A stretch of DNA of 64,000 nt from Senimuribacter sp049852125 (GTDB lineage Bacteria; Bacillota; Clostridia; Peptostreptococcales; Anaerovoracaceae). The notes beneath the pieces were generated by a model that was given only the letters and a program-made list of their open reading frames with translations, was not told where the DNA came from and ran no database searches. The stretch is from the NCBI RefSeq assembly GCF_049852125.1, contig NZ_CP187532.1, positions 2,542,001 to 2,606,000 of the forward strand, read 5' to 3'. Position 1 is the first letter of the stretch. Each line of letters opens with the position of its first letter. Shown here piece by piece: positions 8,831 to 16,947 of the stretch. The position numbers were made by a program, and so were the translations under genes.

Positions 8831-9889
8831 CTATAATAAATAGTAGTCTATATTCTCTGTCAGCTCCATCAAAGCTAATACGGTCTGTCCAACTTCCTTT
8901 CTCGTATTGAAATATCCGAAGCTGAAACGCACCAATCCTTCTTTTTCTGTGCCCAATGCCTGATGCATCTTTGCACCGCCGCAAAGACCTGATTTCACAA
9001 CAATGCCATAATCAGAGACCAATCGCTTCTTTATCTGCTGCGGCGTAAATCCCTTAACTGCAACAGAAATAATCGGTATACGGCGGCTGTTGCCAAAATC
9101 GCCATAAACTGTCACATCGTTCATAGACTTTACAGCTTCAAAAAAACGTTTTGCAAGACGGTGAGGATAGACAGAAATTCCATAAATGCCTTTTTCCAGT
9201 ACGAATTCCAAGGCGGCGCAGTAAGCTCCTGATTCCTCCGAGCTTAACACATCTAGCCCCAGCGTCAATTCAGAATCACGGGACGCACTTTGAAAAATCT
9301 GTTTCCAGACTTCCTCTTTTGCGTAAAAAACTCCGAAGCCGTGCGGTCCCATTAGTTTTCTGTGGGCACAAAAACAATACACATCTACACCCAATTCTTC
9401 CAAATTGATCTCCATCGCCCCAACGGTTTGATTTCCGTCGGAGATCACCAGTAAGCCATACCTTCTTGCCATGGCACAAACCTGTTCCAGGTCAATAACA
9501 TTTCCTGTAACACCACATCCATGAGCACAGATAATAGCCTTTGTTGACGGTTGAATCAAAGCCTCCAAGCTGTCCATATCTAACGAACCATATGAGTTTA
9601 CTTCAGCAAAAGATACTTTCGTTCCATTATCCTTCAGCCTGTCAAGTACCGTACAGGTAGTGTCCTGCTCCATCGGTGTGGCTATCACATGATCATCCGG
9701 TTGGATCAAAGTCCGCAAAGCCAGTTCCATCGCTTGATCCTCTCCACGAACAAAATGAATACATTCTGGATTCTTGACGGCAAAAAGACGCGCGGTTAAT
9801 TCTTTCGCATCATCAAGCGAAGCGGTTTTGCCCATACGAACGGTCTCGGGTTTCTGCAAAGTTATGTCTGCATTATTAAAATAAATCAT
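8831..9889 (-). CDS. Class V aminotransferase (cysteine desulfurase-like, PLP enzyme)
   Basis: Fold-type I PLP enzyme of the NifS/SufS/selenocysteine-lyase group. The start at 9887-9889 (MIYFNNADITLQKPE) is preferred because ACAGGAGAGG precedes it by a normal distance; an ATG 24 bp upstream lacks a site. Landmarks are the cofactor-binding VRGEDQAMELALRTL, the HGCGVTGNVIDLE segment, Asp in VISDGNQTVGA and the Schiff-base Lys in FCAHRKLMGPHGFG (usually HK; here HRK). A late Cys (SGLCGGAKMHQALG) matches the desulfurase loop. No iron-sulfur scaffold gene is adjacent, so it may be a catabolic lyase rather than a housekeeping desulfurase. Confidence 0.8.
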   Translation of the reverse strand: MIYFNNADITLQKPETVRMGKTASLDDAKELTARLFAVKNPECIHFVRGEDQAMELALRTLIQPDDHVIATPMEQDTTCTVLDRLKDNGTKVSFAEVNSYGSLDMDSLEALIQPSTKAIICAHGCGVTGNVIDLEQVCAMARRYGLLVISDGNQTVGAMEINLEELGVDVYCFCAHRKLMGPHGFGVFYAKEEVWKQIFQSASRDSELTLGLDVLSSEESGAYCAALEFVLEKGIYGISVYPHRLAKRFFEAVKSMNDVTVYGDFGNSRRIPIISVAVKGFTPQQIKKRLVSDYGIVVKSGLCGGAKMHQALGTEKEGLVRFSFGYFNTRKEVGQTVLALMELTENIDYYLL

Positions 9890-9993
9890 AATGTCTTCCT
9901 CTCCTGTCTTCATTCTTCGATAATCATATCATAAAGTTTGTCAGCTGACTAGTTTAATAAACTCCAATTTAAGGGAATTAGAGCTTTTGCCTC

Positions 9994-10163
9994 AAAACCC
10001 TAAATCCGTCATAGGCATTTTTTAAGGTTTCTGCCTTTTTACTCGAAAACCTTAAATCCGTCATAAGTATTCTTTAAGGTTTCTGCCTTTTTACTCGAAA
10101 ACCCTAAAACTGTCATAAATATTCTTTAAGGTTTCCGCCTTTTTACTCGAAAACCTTAAAACC
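9994..10163. repeat. Three 52-bp tandem repeats plus partial fourth
   Basis: Units at 9994-10045, 10046-10097 and 10098-10149 are near-identical, and a fourth starts at 10150 and stops after about 14 bases. In the second unit the ends AAACCTTAAA and TTTAAGGTTT are exact inverted copies, so each unit can fold into a hairpin; units 1 and 3 have small changes in the left arm. Units end with GCCTTTTTACTCG. The array fills the gap between the aminotransferase start and tRNA-Lys. No spacers differ in the CRISPR manner. Confidence 0.85.
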
Positions 10164-10178
10164 AGTCTATATATACGA

Positions 10179-10209
10179 AAAAAGTGATATCCATAGGACA
10201 TCACTTTTT
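10179..10209 (-). terminator. Terminator of tRNA-Lys
   Basis: Arms of 14 nt (10179-10192 and 10196-10209) pair with one G-T wobble around a 3-nt loop. On the minus strand the stem ends in a run of six T. It lies directly downstream of the tRNA gene. Confidence 0.8.
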
Positions 10210-10215
10210 CGCTAT

Positions 10216-10291
10216 TGGTACACCATCAGGGGCTCGAACCCTGGACACCCTGATTAAGAGTCAGGTGCTCTACCAGCTGAGCTAATGGTGC
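10216..10291 (-). tRNA. tRNA-Lys (anticodon CTT)
   Basis: A 76-nt cloverleaf with encoded CCA. The acceptor stem GCACCAT pairs with ATGGTGT (one G-U at the end), the D arm reads AGCTCAGCTGGTAGAGC, the anticodon stem-loop CTGACTCTTAATCAG places CTT in the wobble-to-third positions, and the T arm is CAGGGTTCGAGCCCCTG. It decodes AAG lysine codons. A strong terminator hairpin follows. Confidence 0.97.
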
Positions 10292-10410
10292 ACATAATTA
10301 AATTTTTTTCTGTACTCTAGCGAGCACATGTATTATGATACCACCCGACAACATACTTGTCAACAACTTTTTTTAAAAAGTTAAGGCCTGCGAAAAAACA
10401 ACAATTTGCT

Positions 10411-11400
10411 TCAGCCTACAATCAGCGGGAGAAGAATCGGAACAGAAGCAGTATGTACTAGTCCGCAAATGAATGAGTACACCGTCACATCGCTACGTGT
10501 CGATCTTTCAACAATAGGAAGACACACACCCATTGCTGTAGCGCCGCAAAGACCAATAGCCTCCATATATCCTACCTTTTTCGCAACAATTGGTACTAGC
10601 AGCAGCGAAAAATATTCTCGCATAATACAGTGCATAAAAGAAATCGCACCACACTTTGCAAGACCTGCCTCCAAAATAATATTAGGCGCCAAAGAATACC
10701 AGCCAAATCCAGCAGAAATTGCCAAAGCCTCCTGCATTGTTATTTCAAGCATAAAACAGCAGATAACTGCTGCAAATGCCGCGCCCGCTATAATGAAAAA
10801 TGGAAAAATTAAAATTCTTGGTCCTACTTTCCTGACATTTGCAAGCACCGTACCTTCTCTGCCCATATTATATCCAATGATAAACAGCAACAGAAATAGT
10901 CCTAAATTTACCAGGTCGCTGGCAAGATTATTGAATACCACAAGATTTGCAGAAAAAACCTTCGGAACTAAAAAGTACCCGCTCAGCATTCCAAGTGTAA
11001 CCGACAGGATAATTATTACCGCCATTTTCTTTTGACTGCCAGATGAAACCTCCTCGTCAGGGGACGGCGAAATCATCTCCCGATCCTCTGCAACAGTTTC
11101 TTTCATCCGCGCCTTTCGATCAAGACCGATGCATCTTCTTGCAACACTGGCAAACCCCGCGGAAAAAAGCATAATAATCAATGTCATGCCTGCTGAAATC
11201 AACCCAATGCTGCGTAAATTTCCTGTTACTTCAGGATTTGCTCCCATGCGGGTTCCCATAGTATATAAAAGTATGACAATAGCCGTCGTCTGTACACGAG
11301 ACGCCCAAATATTCAGCTTTGAAGCTTTGCAGATTTTATTGCCGAACAGATATCCGAGCACGATCATTACTGTGTAGAGAATTAAATCCTTCATTGACAA
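10411..11400 (-). CDS. LysO-family lysine exporter (DUF340)
   Basis: An eight-or-more-helix inner membrane protein of 329 aa in the LysO/DUF340 family, whose E. coli member exports lysine and its toxic analogue. Family landmarks are the GYLFGNKI start, the VILLYTMGTRMG segment with conserved Gly, the FGWYSLAPNIILEAGLAKCGAISF loop and the EYFSLLLVPIVAKKVGYMEAIGLCGATAMGVCLPIVERST core. A hydrophilic loop separates the two halves. It is 7 bp downstream of the TIM-barrel gene, probably one operon. Lysine as substrate is family-based. Confidence 0.8.
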   Translation of the reverse strand: MSMKDLILYTVMIVLGYLFGNKICKASKLNIWASRVQTTAIVILLYTMGTRMGANPEVTGNLRSIGLISAGMTLIIMLFSAGFASVARRCIGLDRKARMKETVAEDREMISPSPDEEVSSGSQKKMAVIIILSVTLGMLSGYFLVPKVFSANLVVFNNLASDLVNLGLFLLLFIIGYNMGREGTVLANVRKVGPRILIFPFFIIAGAAFAAVICCFMLEITMQEALAISAGFGWYSLAPNIILEAGLAKCGAISFMHCIMREYFSLLLVPIVAKKVGYMEAIGLCGATAMGVCLPIVERSTRSDVTVYSFICGLVHTASVPILLPLIVG

Positions 11401-11407
11401 ATTTTCC

Positions 11408-12136
11408 TTAAAGTAATTCTAGCATACTAAGCATTCTCGGATCGTCCTCTGTAGGACTTCCTACTTCTTCAGCCGCCTGCCGATAGGATTCCATCATCCC
11501 TCCAAAGATCTCGGCTGTTGACGGTGGGGTATAGCTAATTGTATTCGCGCCCGCCTGAATCGTTTCCATAATAGATTCGTCCGTAGGACCGCCGGTAGCG
11601 ATAATTGGAACTTTCGGAAAGTCTGCTCGAATATGCTTTACCACCTGCGGCGTACGTGCGGCAGCTGATACATTGAGAATGGAAACACCAGCCTTGATTC
11701 TGGCGTCAATGTCTTCATTATCTGTCACCACGGTAGCTATTACCGGAATATCGATGACTTTCTTAATCAAAATAATATTTTCATTACTCATAGGAGAATT
11801 AACGACTACGCCAAAAGCTCCCTGTGCCTCAGCATCCTTTGCCATGAGAGCAGCTCGGAATCCCTTTGTTGTACCGCCTCCCACTCCAACTAACACCGGG
11901 ATAGATGACGCACTGATAATCGTCTGCGAAATGATCTGCTGCGGAGTAAACGGATATACTGCTAAAACAGCGTCCGCATTGCAGTTCCTAATAATTGCTA
12001 TATCTGTGGAAAATAAAACGGATTTCATACGCCGCCCCATAACAACAATTCCTTTAGCTTGCCAGATCACCTCAGGAATCTGAAGACTTTTCGCTCGTAG
12101 TGTACCGCTAATTCTTGGAATTTCTCTATTTCCCAT
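11408..12136 (-). CDS. TIM-barrel (phosphate-binding) family protein, function unassigned
   Basis: A 243-aa alpha/beta barrel protein. The start at 12134-12136 (MGNREIPRISGTLRAK) is chosen because GGGAGGATTAC precedes it; upstream in-frame ATGs lack sites. Two glycine-rich turns, VGVGGGTTKG and PIIATGGPTDESI, look like the phosphate grip of TIM barrels such as NanE- or IMPDH-like enzymes. Clostridial relatives are generically labelled 'hydrolase', without experimental basis known to me. A good promoter (12186-12214) lies upstream. It precedes the LysO exporter. Confidence 0.6.
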   Translation of the reverse strand: MGNREIPRISGTLRAKSLQIPEVIWQAKGIVVMGRRMKSVLFSTDIAIIRNCNADAVLAVYPFTPQQIISQTIISASSIPVLVGVGGGTTKGFRAALMAKDAEAQGAFGVVVNSPMSNENIILIKKVIDIPVIATVVTDNEDIDARIKAGVSILNVSAAARTPQVVKHIRADFPKVPIIATGGPTDESIMETIQAGANTISYTPPSTAEIFGGMMESYRQAAEEVGSPTEDDPRMLSMLELL

Positions 12137-12185
12137 GTAATCCTCCCATATATATCGTTTAATCTCTCCAAAATACTGATAAGAC

Positions 12186-12214
12186 ATTATACACCGCGTC
12201 AAGGTAAAATTCAA
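12186..12214 (-). promoter_or_regulatory. Sigma-A-type promoter for the TIM-barrel/LysO operon
   Basis: On the minus strand TTGAAT and TATAAT are separated by exactly 17 nt, about 50 nt before the start codon at 12136. Confidence 0.65.
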
Positions 12215-12224
12215 TAAAAATCAG

Positions 12225-12253
12225 TTTATCTCATCCATATTTTATGTTATACT
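12225..12253 (+). promoter_or_regulatory. Probable promoter for the TSCPD/CDF operon
   Basis: TTTATC and TATACT are separated by 17 nt, about 45 nt before the TSCPD start codon. The -35 box is weak. It lies back to back with the promoter of the leftward operon. Confidence 0.45.
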
Positions 12254-12298
12254 GGTTTTTATACGAGTTCAAATATCGTATGAGAAAGGAGTCAAAAA

Positions 12299-12556
12299 AT
12301 GGTATACAGATACAAAACCAGCGGCACCTGTTCTGCATTCATCGATGTAGAAGTAGAAGGCAACGTTGTAAAGAATGCCGTATTTCACGGCGGCTGCAGC
12401 GGTAATTTACAAGGCTTAAGCATCTTAGTCAGCGGTATGACTTACGAAGAACTAAAGGAAAAATTGTCCGGTATTCGCTGTGGGTTCAAAAGCACCTCCT
12501 GCCCGGATCAGTTGGTAAAGGCGGTGGAGGCAGCCATGGCAGAAGCCAAACAGTAA
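12299..12556 (+). CDS. TSCPD domain protein (TIGR03905 type)
   Basis: An 85-aa single-domain protein: VYRYKTSGTCSAFIDVEVEG at the start, a Cys/Gly turn VFHGGCSGNLQGLS in the middle and the family-naming TSCPDQL near the end. The four conserved cysteines suggest metal or cluster binding. The same domain occurs as a C-terminal tail of vitamin B12-dependent ribonucleotide reductases, but the stand-alone form has no proven role. AGAAAGGAGTC precedes the ATG. The CDF transporter gene follows after 3 bp. Confidence 0.88.
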   Translation: MVYRYKTSGTCSAFIDVEVEGNVVKNAVFHGGCSGNLQGLSILVSGMTYEELKEKLSGIRCGFKSTSCPDQLVKAVEAAMAEAKQ

Positions 12557-12559
12557 CCC

Positions 12560-13738
12560 ATGAACGAATTTCTCTGCAAAACTTTTGTCAAAAACCATGA
12601 TAAGGTAACGGACACCAAAGTTCGGCAAAGCTACGGCAAGTTTGCCGGCATTGTAGGTATTCTTTCCAATGTACTGCTATGCGCCGCTAAAATCTTAACG
12701 GGTATTATCGCAGGCAGCATCGCCATCATAGCAGACGGTATCAACAATCTTGCTGACGCATCTTCTTCTTTGATTACCTTAGTAGGATTTAAATTAGCTT
12801 CCTTACCTGAAGATGAAGATCATCCGTACGGTCATGCCAGATACGAATACATCACAGGAATGATTGTTTCCATTCTGATTATTGTAGTAGGCGGTGAACT
12901 TTTAAAATCTTCCGTTGATAAGATTTTACACCCATCGCCGCTGGAATTCAGCTGGGCAGTCTGCGGTATTCTCGCTTTGGCTATTGTAGTAAAGATATGG
13001 CAATCCCGGTTTAACATCTTTGTTGGCAAGAAAATCGATTCTCTGACCCTGGCCGCTACCGGAGCAGACAGCCGTAACGATGTAATCGCTACCTCTGTAG
13101 TTCTGATCAGCATCCTGATCGGACACTTTTTCGACCTGCAGATTGATGGATACATGGGTGTGTTGGTTGCCCTTTTCATCATTTGGTCTGGCATCTGCCT
13201 GGTTCGTGAAACCATGAGCCCTCTGTTAGGCGAAGCCCCTGATCCTGCTTTAGTAAAACAAATCAGTCATATGGCTTTAGAACCTGACGGAGTTCTGGGC
13301 ATTCATGATCTAGTAGTACATAACTATGGCCCAGGCAAAATCTTTGCTTCTATTCACATTGAAGTAGATGCAGACGGTGATCTGATGGAAAGTCATGATC
13401 TAGTAGATAATATTGAAATGGATATTGCTAAGCATTTAGGAATTGAAATCACAGCTCACTTAGATCCGATCAAAATACACGATCCGTTAATCCAAAAGCT
13501 GCGCAGCATCACCGAGCAGACTACTACAACGCTCTCTGGCGTTTATCACGTTCACGATCTGCGTCTGGTATCTGGACCTACGCATACCAACGTCATCTTC
13601 GATGTTGTGGTAGAGCCGGGCTGCGAGCTATCAAACAAAGAAATCCATCGCGCCTTTACACAGGCGGTTCGAGCCGAGTACCCTAACTTTTTTGTAGTAA
13701 TCAACTTTGATAAACCGTATTTTAAACCACAACAATAA
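12560..13738 (+). CDS. Cation diffusion facilitator family transporter
   Basis: A 392-aa CDF exporter for divalent metals (Zn, Fe, Mn or Co). About six helices span the first ~220 residues and a cytoplasmic ferredoxin-like domain follows. The metal-site pattern shows as ADGINNLADASSSL (first DxxxD) and GADSRNDVIATSV (second), and HPYGHARYEY is the family hallmark loop. The extended C-terminus (residues about 300-392) includes LSGVYHVHDLRLVSGPTHTN. It follows the TSCPD gene in the same operon. Metal choice cannot be read from sequence with confidence. Confidence 0.9.
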   Translation: MNEFLCKTFVKNHDKVTDTKVRQSYGKFAGIVGILSNVLLCAAKILTGIIAGSIAIIADGINNLADASSSLITLVGFKLASLPEDEDHPYGHARYEYITGMIVSILIIVVGGELLKSSVDKILHPSPLEFSWAVCGILALAIVVKIWQSRFNIFVGKKIDSLTLAATGADSRNDVIATSVVLISILIGHFFDLQIDGYMGVLVALFIIWSGICLVRETMSPLLGEAPDPALVKQISHMALEPDGVLGIHDLVVHNYGPGKIFASIHIEVDADGDLMESHDLVDNIEMDIAKHLGIEITAHLDPIKIHDPLIQKLRSITEQTTTTLSGVYHVHDLRLVSGPTHTNVIFDVVVEPGCELSNKEIHRAFTQAVRAEYPNFFVVINFDKPYFKPQQ

Positions 13739-13895
13739 CGTGGAAAGGGACGACCAAAAAAAGATATGTACCCTGCTTTCTGGTACTTTACCGGGGAGCA
13801 TCCATTTTGTTTTGCGCTGGAGTCTCTGGCCAGACTCCTTGCCGATATGATTCGATACACTTTAATTTGAACACAAAACTATAGCGCATATATCA
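13739..13895. other. Intergenic region with a short frame and nested hairpins
   Basis: Downstream of the CDF gene the plus strand holds a 34-codon frame (about 13767-13871, opening MYPAFWYFTGEHPF) without a well-placed ribosome binding site, and two inverted repeats: GTACC/GGTAC and GGAGTCT/AGACTCC. It may be a gene remnant or a 3' structured tail. No function is claimed. Confidence 0.3.
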
Positions 13896-13914
13896 AAAAA
13901 GGAAGTCCCTTTTT
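13896..13914 (-). terminator. Terminator of the TIR/cupin cassette
   Basis: Arms AAAAAGG and CCTTTTT around a 5-nt loop, followed on the minus strand by TTTTTTGATA, about 40 nt after the cupin stop codon. Confidence 0.6.
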
Positions 13915-13952
13915 ACGCATAAAGTATCATAGCCGCGTAGGATCAAATCGTA

Positions 13953-14363
13953 CTACCATCTGCTAAGCCAATTTGTCAATTGCGCCCCTATATCACCGAT
14001 TACTATCTTATCATTACCTCCGGGAACTTTAATAAACATGATCTTAGTATCTTTTTGATGTTTTGAAGCATATTTCGTATTTGGCGGAATTACAAATAAT
14101 GTATTTTCTTTAAAATGAAATTCCTTTTCTTCTTCAATGAGGAATATTTTGCTTTCGCCCGACAAGATAAAGTTATATTCTATATTACTCATATGATAAT
14201 GTGGAATGTCAGCCTTGAAGTGTTTATAATGACTGATACCTATTTCCACACCATCTGTACTTATCCAGTCCATCTCCTGTTTTTTTTCTAAATTTCCGCA
14301 CAAATACACTCTGTCATTTGTTTTTAAAAAAGCCTCTAAATCGGATGCTGATATATATTTCAT
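13953..14363 (-). CDS. Cupin-domain protein in TIR cassette
   Basis: A 136-aa single-domain cupin (RmlC-like beta barrel). Cupin motif 1 appears as HYHMSNIEYNFILSGESKIF (metal-ligand candidates His55, His57, Glu62) and motif 2 as FVIPPNTKYASKH (His102). The intact ligand set suggests a metal site and possible enzyme or small-molecule binding role. It lies 16 bp after the TIR-like gene on the same strand, so they are very likely co-expressed. The region is AT-rich compared with its neighbours. It might modulate the TIR protein or process a nucleotide ligand (inference); no close family was recognised. Confidence 0.65.
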   Translation of the reverse strand: MKYISASDLEAFLKTNDRVYLCGNLEKKQEMDWISTDGVEIGISHYKHFKADIPHYHMSNIEYNFILSGESKIFLIEEEKEFHFKENTLFVIPPNTKYASKHQKDTKIMFIKVPGGNDKIVIGDIGAQLTNWLSRW

Positions 14364-14379
14364 ATAGCATAGCCCCTTT

Positions 14380-15540
14380 TTATATTTTATCCTTCCATTC
14401 CTTATCCCATTGCTCTAATTCCTGTAATGTCGGTGCAAAACACAACGATGTATCGTTCTTAATCTCATCAAAATTTCTGACAAAGAAATCATAATTTTCC
14501 TCATCTTCAGCTTTCCAAATGATGAAACTTCTTCTTTCATCCTCATTTCTTATTTTCGCAGAATAAAGATCGATCTTCACATGACTATACTTTTTGTCAT
14601 ACTCACCTAAAAACTCTACATTAAATATAGCAAATGGTATTCCAATTTTAATTGCCCAAACAAAGAATCTTTTAGTTTTTCCTATATAAGCCTTTTTATA
14701 GATCGAATCCTCCTTCAAGTTTTGGAATATCCTGCTCCAGGCACTATAAACTGTACCTGCCGAATTTCCCATTCTTTGATTGGCAATCTTAGTTGTAAGA
14801 TCGAAGAAATTTGCTTCTGTAGGTGCAGTCAATATTAAATCAAATCCAGCCTCTGTTTCTTCTAAAATCTTCATAAGATTATATGATAAAGTTCCGCTTA
14901 TTTCTCGATGCCTAAGATCAGCCGCTTCTTCTGGATTAATCATCAAATTTCCAGCAAAATTCATAACTCTTATATTGCTAATATATTTATATTTTCCATC
15001 TTTTATATGTAGTCGTTGTTCGGAAGTAAAATTTTCATGTATATACTTCCTTGATTTTAATAATACATTCTTTTCTAACAACTGACCTCGACTGGCTCTG
15101 CACTTTTCACCTAAGCCTTCAACCCAATCCCGAAGTTTGTCTTCGATGCTTCCTTTTTTTCTCTCATCATGATCGATTCTAGTAACTCCATCAAAGTCTG
15201 ATATTCGCTTTACATTTCCTACGCGATAAAGTACAGTTCCATTCTGTCCTAATTTACCGTAAAAAATTCCTGCTTCCACAAGAACGTTATCTCGCGGTAC
15301 ATATGTCGACTCTTTCCCTTCATCTCTTTCTAAATGAATCTTATCATCGGCACTCAGAATAAACACTCCACCATCACATTCTTCAGCCTGTCTCAATAAT
15401 TCTTCCAACGTATAGTGGCTTGTCCGAAAAGCCTCCCACCAACAAACAACTTCCAAATCCATCTCTAAATTTTCCAAACATGTTCTTACAAATCTTGCAA
15501 TATTCTTCGCATCTTCTGAACTGCCAATAAAAATCTTCAT
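14380..15540 (-). CDS. TIR-like (CAP12/Pycsar-effector type) protein with novel C-terminal domain
   Basis: Residues 1-~125 match the TIR-like nucleotide-binding domain used by CBASS and Pycsar effectors: KIFIGSSEDAKNIA at the start, VVCWWEAFRTSHYTLEELL, the VFILSADDK strand, and PRDNVLVEAGIFYGKLG with the probable catalytic Glu89. In this family the domain cleaves NAD+. Residues ~165-386 form a mixed alpha/beta region that I do not recognise; it is the likely sensor or activation domain. The start ATG follows AGGAGGTATAAAT. No cyclase, SAVED or STING partner is present nearby. It is followed by a cupin gene, and an AT-rich flank suggests horizontal transfer. Probable abortive-infection effector (inference). 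Confidence 0.72.
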   Translation of the reverse strand: MKIFIGSSEDAKNIARFVRTCLENLEMDLEVVCWWEAFRTSHYTLEELLRQAEECDGGVFILSADDKIHLERDEGKESTYVPRDNVLVEAGIFYGKLGQNGTVLYRVGNVKRISDFDGVTRIDHDERKKGSIEDKLRDWVEGLGEKCRASRGQLLEKNVLLKSRKYIHENFTSEQRLHIKDGKYKYISNIRVMNFAGNLMINPEEAADLRHREISGTLSYNLMKILEETEAGFDLILTAPTEANFFDLTTKIANQRMGNSAGTVYSAWSRIFQNLKEDSIYKKAYIGKTKRFFVWAIKIGIPFAIFNVEFLGEYDKKYSHVKIDLYSAKIRNEDERRSFIIWKAEDEENYDFFVRNFDEIKNDTSLCFAPTLQELEQWDKEWKDKI

Positions 15541-15805
15541 ATTTATACCTCCTACTGTTATAAAAAATTAGATATGATCAACTATTTAAATACATGCTCC
15601 TTAAATTGATAAATCAAATAAAATTGTCATTATACAATTATAATATGTAAAATATTGAACAATATTATCTAGGTCAATTTGCCCTAGATCTTTATTTTTA
15701 TATTTATTAATTTTAATATTATCATAAATTTTGTATTAAATCAACACCTTTTGATTTTTAAATAAGTTTAATTATTTATATTTATTTATATTTTAGAATT
15801 AAAAA
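15541..15805. other. AT-rich intergenic region, no gene seen
   Basis: About 265 bp of very AT-rich sequence (many ATTTATA and TTAATA runs) upstream of the TIR-like gene. It must hold that gene's promoter, but no single -35/-10 pair stands out. The sudden composition change supports recent acquisition of the cassette. Confidence 0.6.
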
Positions 15806-15830
15806 GGAACATCCTACGACAGGATGCTCC
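15806..15830 (-). terminator. Terminator overlapping the DHHW gene end
   Basis: Arms of 10 nt (15806-15815 and 15821-15830) with one G-T-type mismatch around a 5-nt loop, followed on the minus strand by TTTTTAATT. The stop codon of the DHHW gene lies within the stem. Confidence 0.75.
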
Positions 15831-16938
15831 CCTCATTTTTTAATACCACTAAATTTTTATCGTTTATTAAGTTCTTCATGCTGTACAGCACCAACACATC
15901 CGTAATCTGATTTTCCTCTATATACGCGTCCAAATTACCGCTAAAGTATCTTAAATCCACCAGACACACCCGATCATAAGCCTCCATCGCATACGGCGCG
16001 AAACAATTGGCAAAAGAATCCTTCACGATCAAAAGATTCCGCCTCCGGCTTTTTCCCGCCTCAATTTCCGTTCGTCCATAGTTACCGCCCAAAAATACAG
16101 CATACTTGTCCTTCTTGTCCAAAAATTGATCCTGATATACACTCCCGATCTCCTTTCCGTCTGCTGTAACCCGACTGTCTCCCAGGCCATAACCTTCTAC
16201 CACATCAGCCGCGCTGCCCCACAAGACTTTAGAAAATAGGCTTCCATGAAAGTCTTTTGACAAAACGCGTCTGTTCGACGATAATTTCACGTCAGGATTC
16301 CACGAGGTGAAAGCCAGTTCCGCCCCCTTCGTAGTCCAATGATGATCTGTCCGGTAATATAACTGTTCTCCCTTTTTTACCTCATCGGCAAAGATGCCGT
16401 ATAAATCTATCCATCCGCAGTTTTTCAGCGTCTGTTTAGATTTGGAAACGAAAGTCGATTCATCAAAAACTGTGGCTTTATCCGGAAGCTTATCTTTCAT
16501 AATGGCCCCGGTAGTAGGAACAATCATAACAGACATCTGTATATCCTTTGGCAATCGTTCACGAAACGCAGTGATCGCAGAGAGATTCTTTTCAAACTGC
16601 TCCCGATTCATCATCTCAGGCGTCAGCTTCTCAATCAAGTATCCGTCCTTGCCGATATAAACGCCGTTCAAATCCCTGCCTCCGGTAGCCAGACGCAAAC
16701 CAGTTCGAAGCGTGATCCATCGATCTCTAAGAGGGAATTGATCATCCTGCCACCTTTGAAAATCCTCCGTATAATCTCCAGTCAGAACAGAAGACGCGGA
16801 TAATGCAGGAAGCTGCTGCAGAACCCTGTTCTCATTGGGGGAAAACTCCCTGTCAGACTGAACCAGACCCCATATGCTGAAAAACAATAAAAATCCGGCA
16901 AATAAAGTAATGATGATATAATTGTCAATCTTCTTCAT
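15814..16938 (-). CDS. DHHW-family protein (AlgX/AlgJ-like, exopolymer acetylation)
   Basis: A 374-aa protein with one N-terminal membrane anchor (about 7-27) and an outside SGNH-like domain. It carries the name-giving DHHW at 198-201 (YYRTDHHWTTKGA), a Gly-rich FLGGNYGRTEIE loop and a late LLIVKDSFANCFAPY with the Ser-type nucleophile motif DSF. Such proteins pair with MBOAT acyltransferases to O-acetylate extracellular polysaccharide, and an MBOAT gene lies 9 bp upstream on the same strand. The polymer acted on is unknown. Confidence 0.85.
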   Translation of the reverse strand: MKKIDNYIIITLFAGFLLFFSIWGLVQSDREFSPNENRVLQQLPALSASSVLTGDYTEDFQRWQDDQFPLRDRWITLRTGLRLATGGRDLNGVYIGKDGYLIEKLTPEMMNREQFEKNLSAITAFRERLPKDIQMSVMIVPTTGAIMKDKLPDKATVFDESTFVSKSKQTLKNCGWIDLYGIFADEVKKGEQLYYRTDHHWTTKGAELAFTSWNPDVKLSSNRRVLSKDFHGSLFSKVLWGSAADVVEGYGLGDSRVTADGKEIGSVYQDQFLDKKDKYAVFLGGNYGRTEIEAGKSRRRNLLIVKDSFANCFAPYAMEAYDRVCLVDLRYFSGNLDAYIEENQITDVLVLYSMKNLINDKNLVVLKNEGSILS

Positions 16939-16947
16939 GCCAGCCTC

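Noticed and set aside
9994..10163. CRISPR array
   Set aside because: Units abut one another with no unique spacers and no cas genes are in the window; it is a plain tandem repeat.
13953..15540. Complete CBASS or Pycsar system
   Set aside because: Only the TIR-like effector type is present; no CD-NTase or nucleotide cyclase and no other cap genes are visible nearby.
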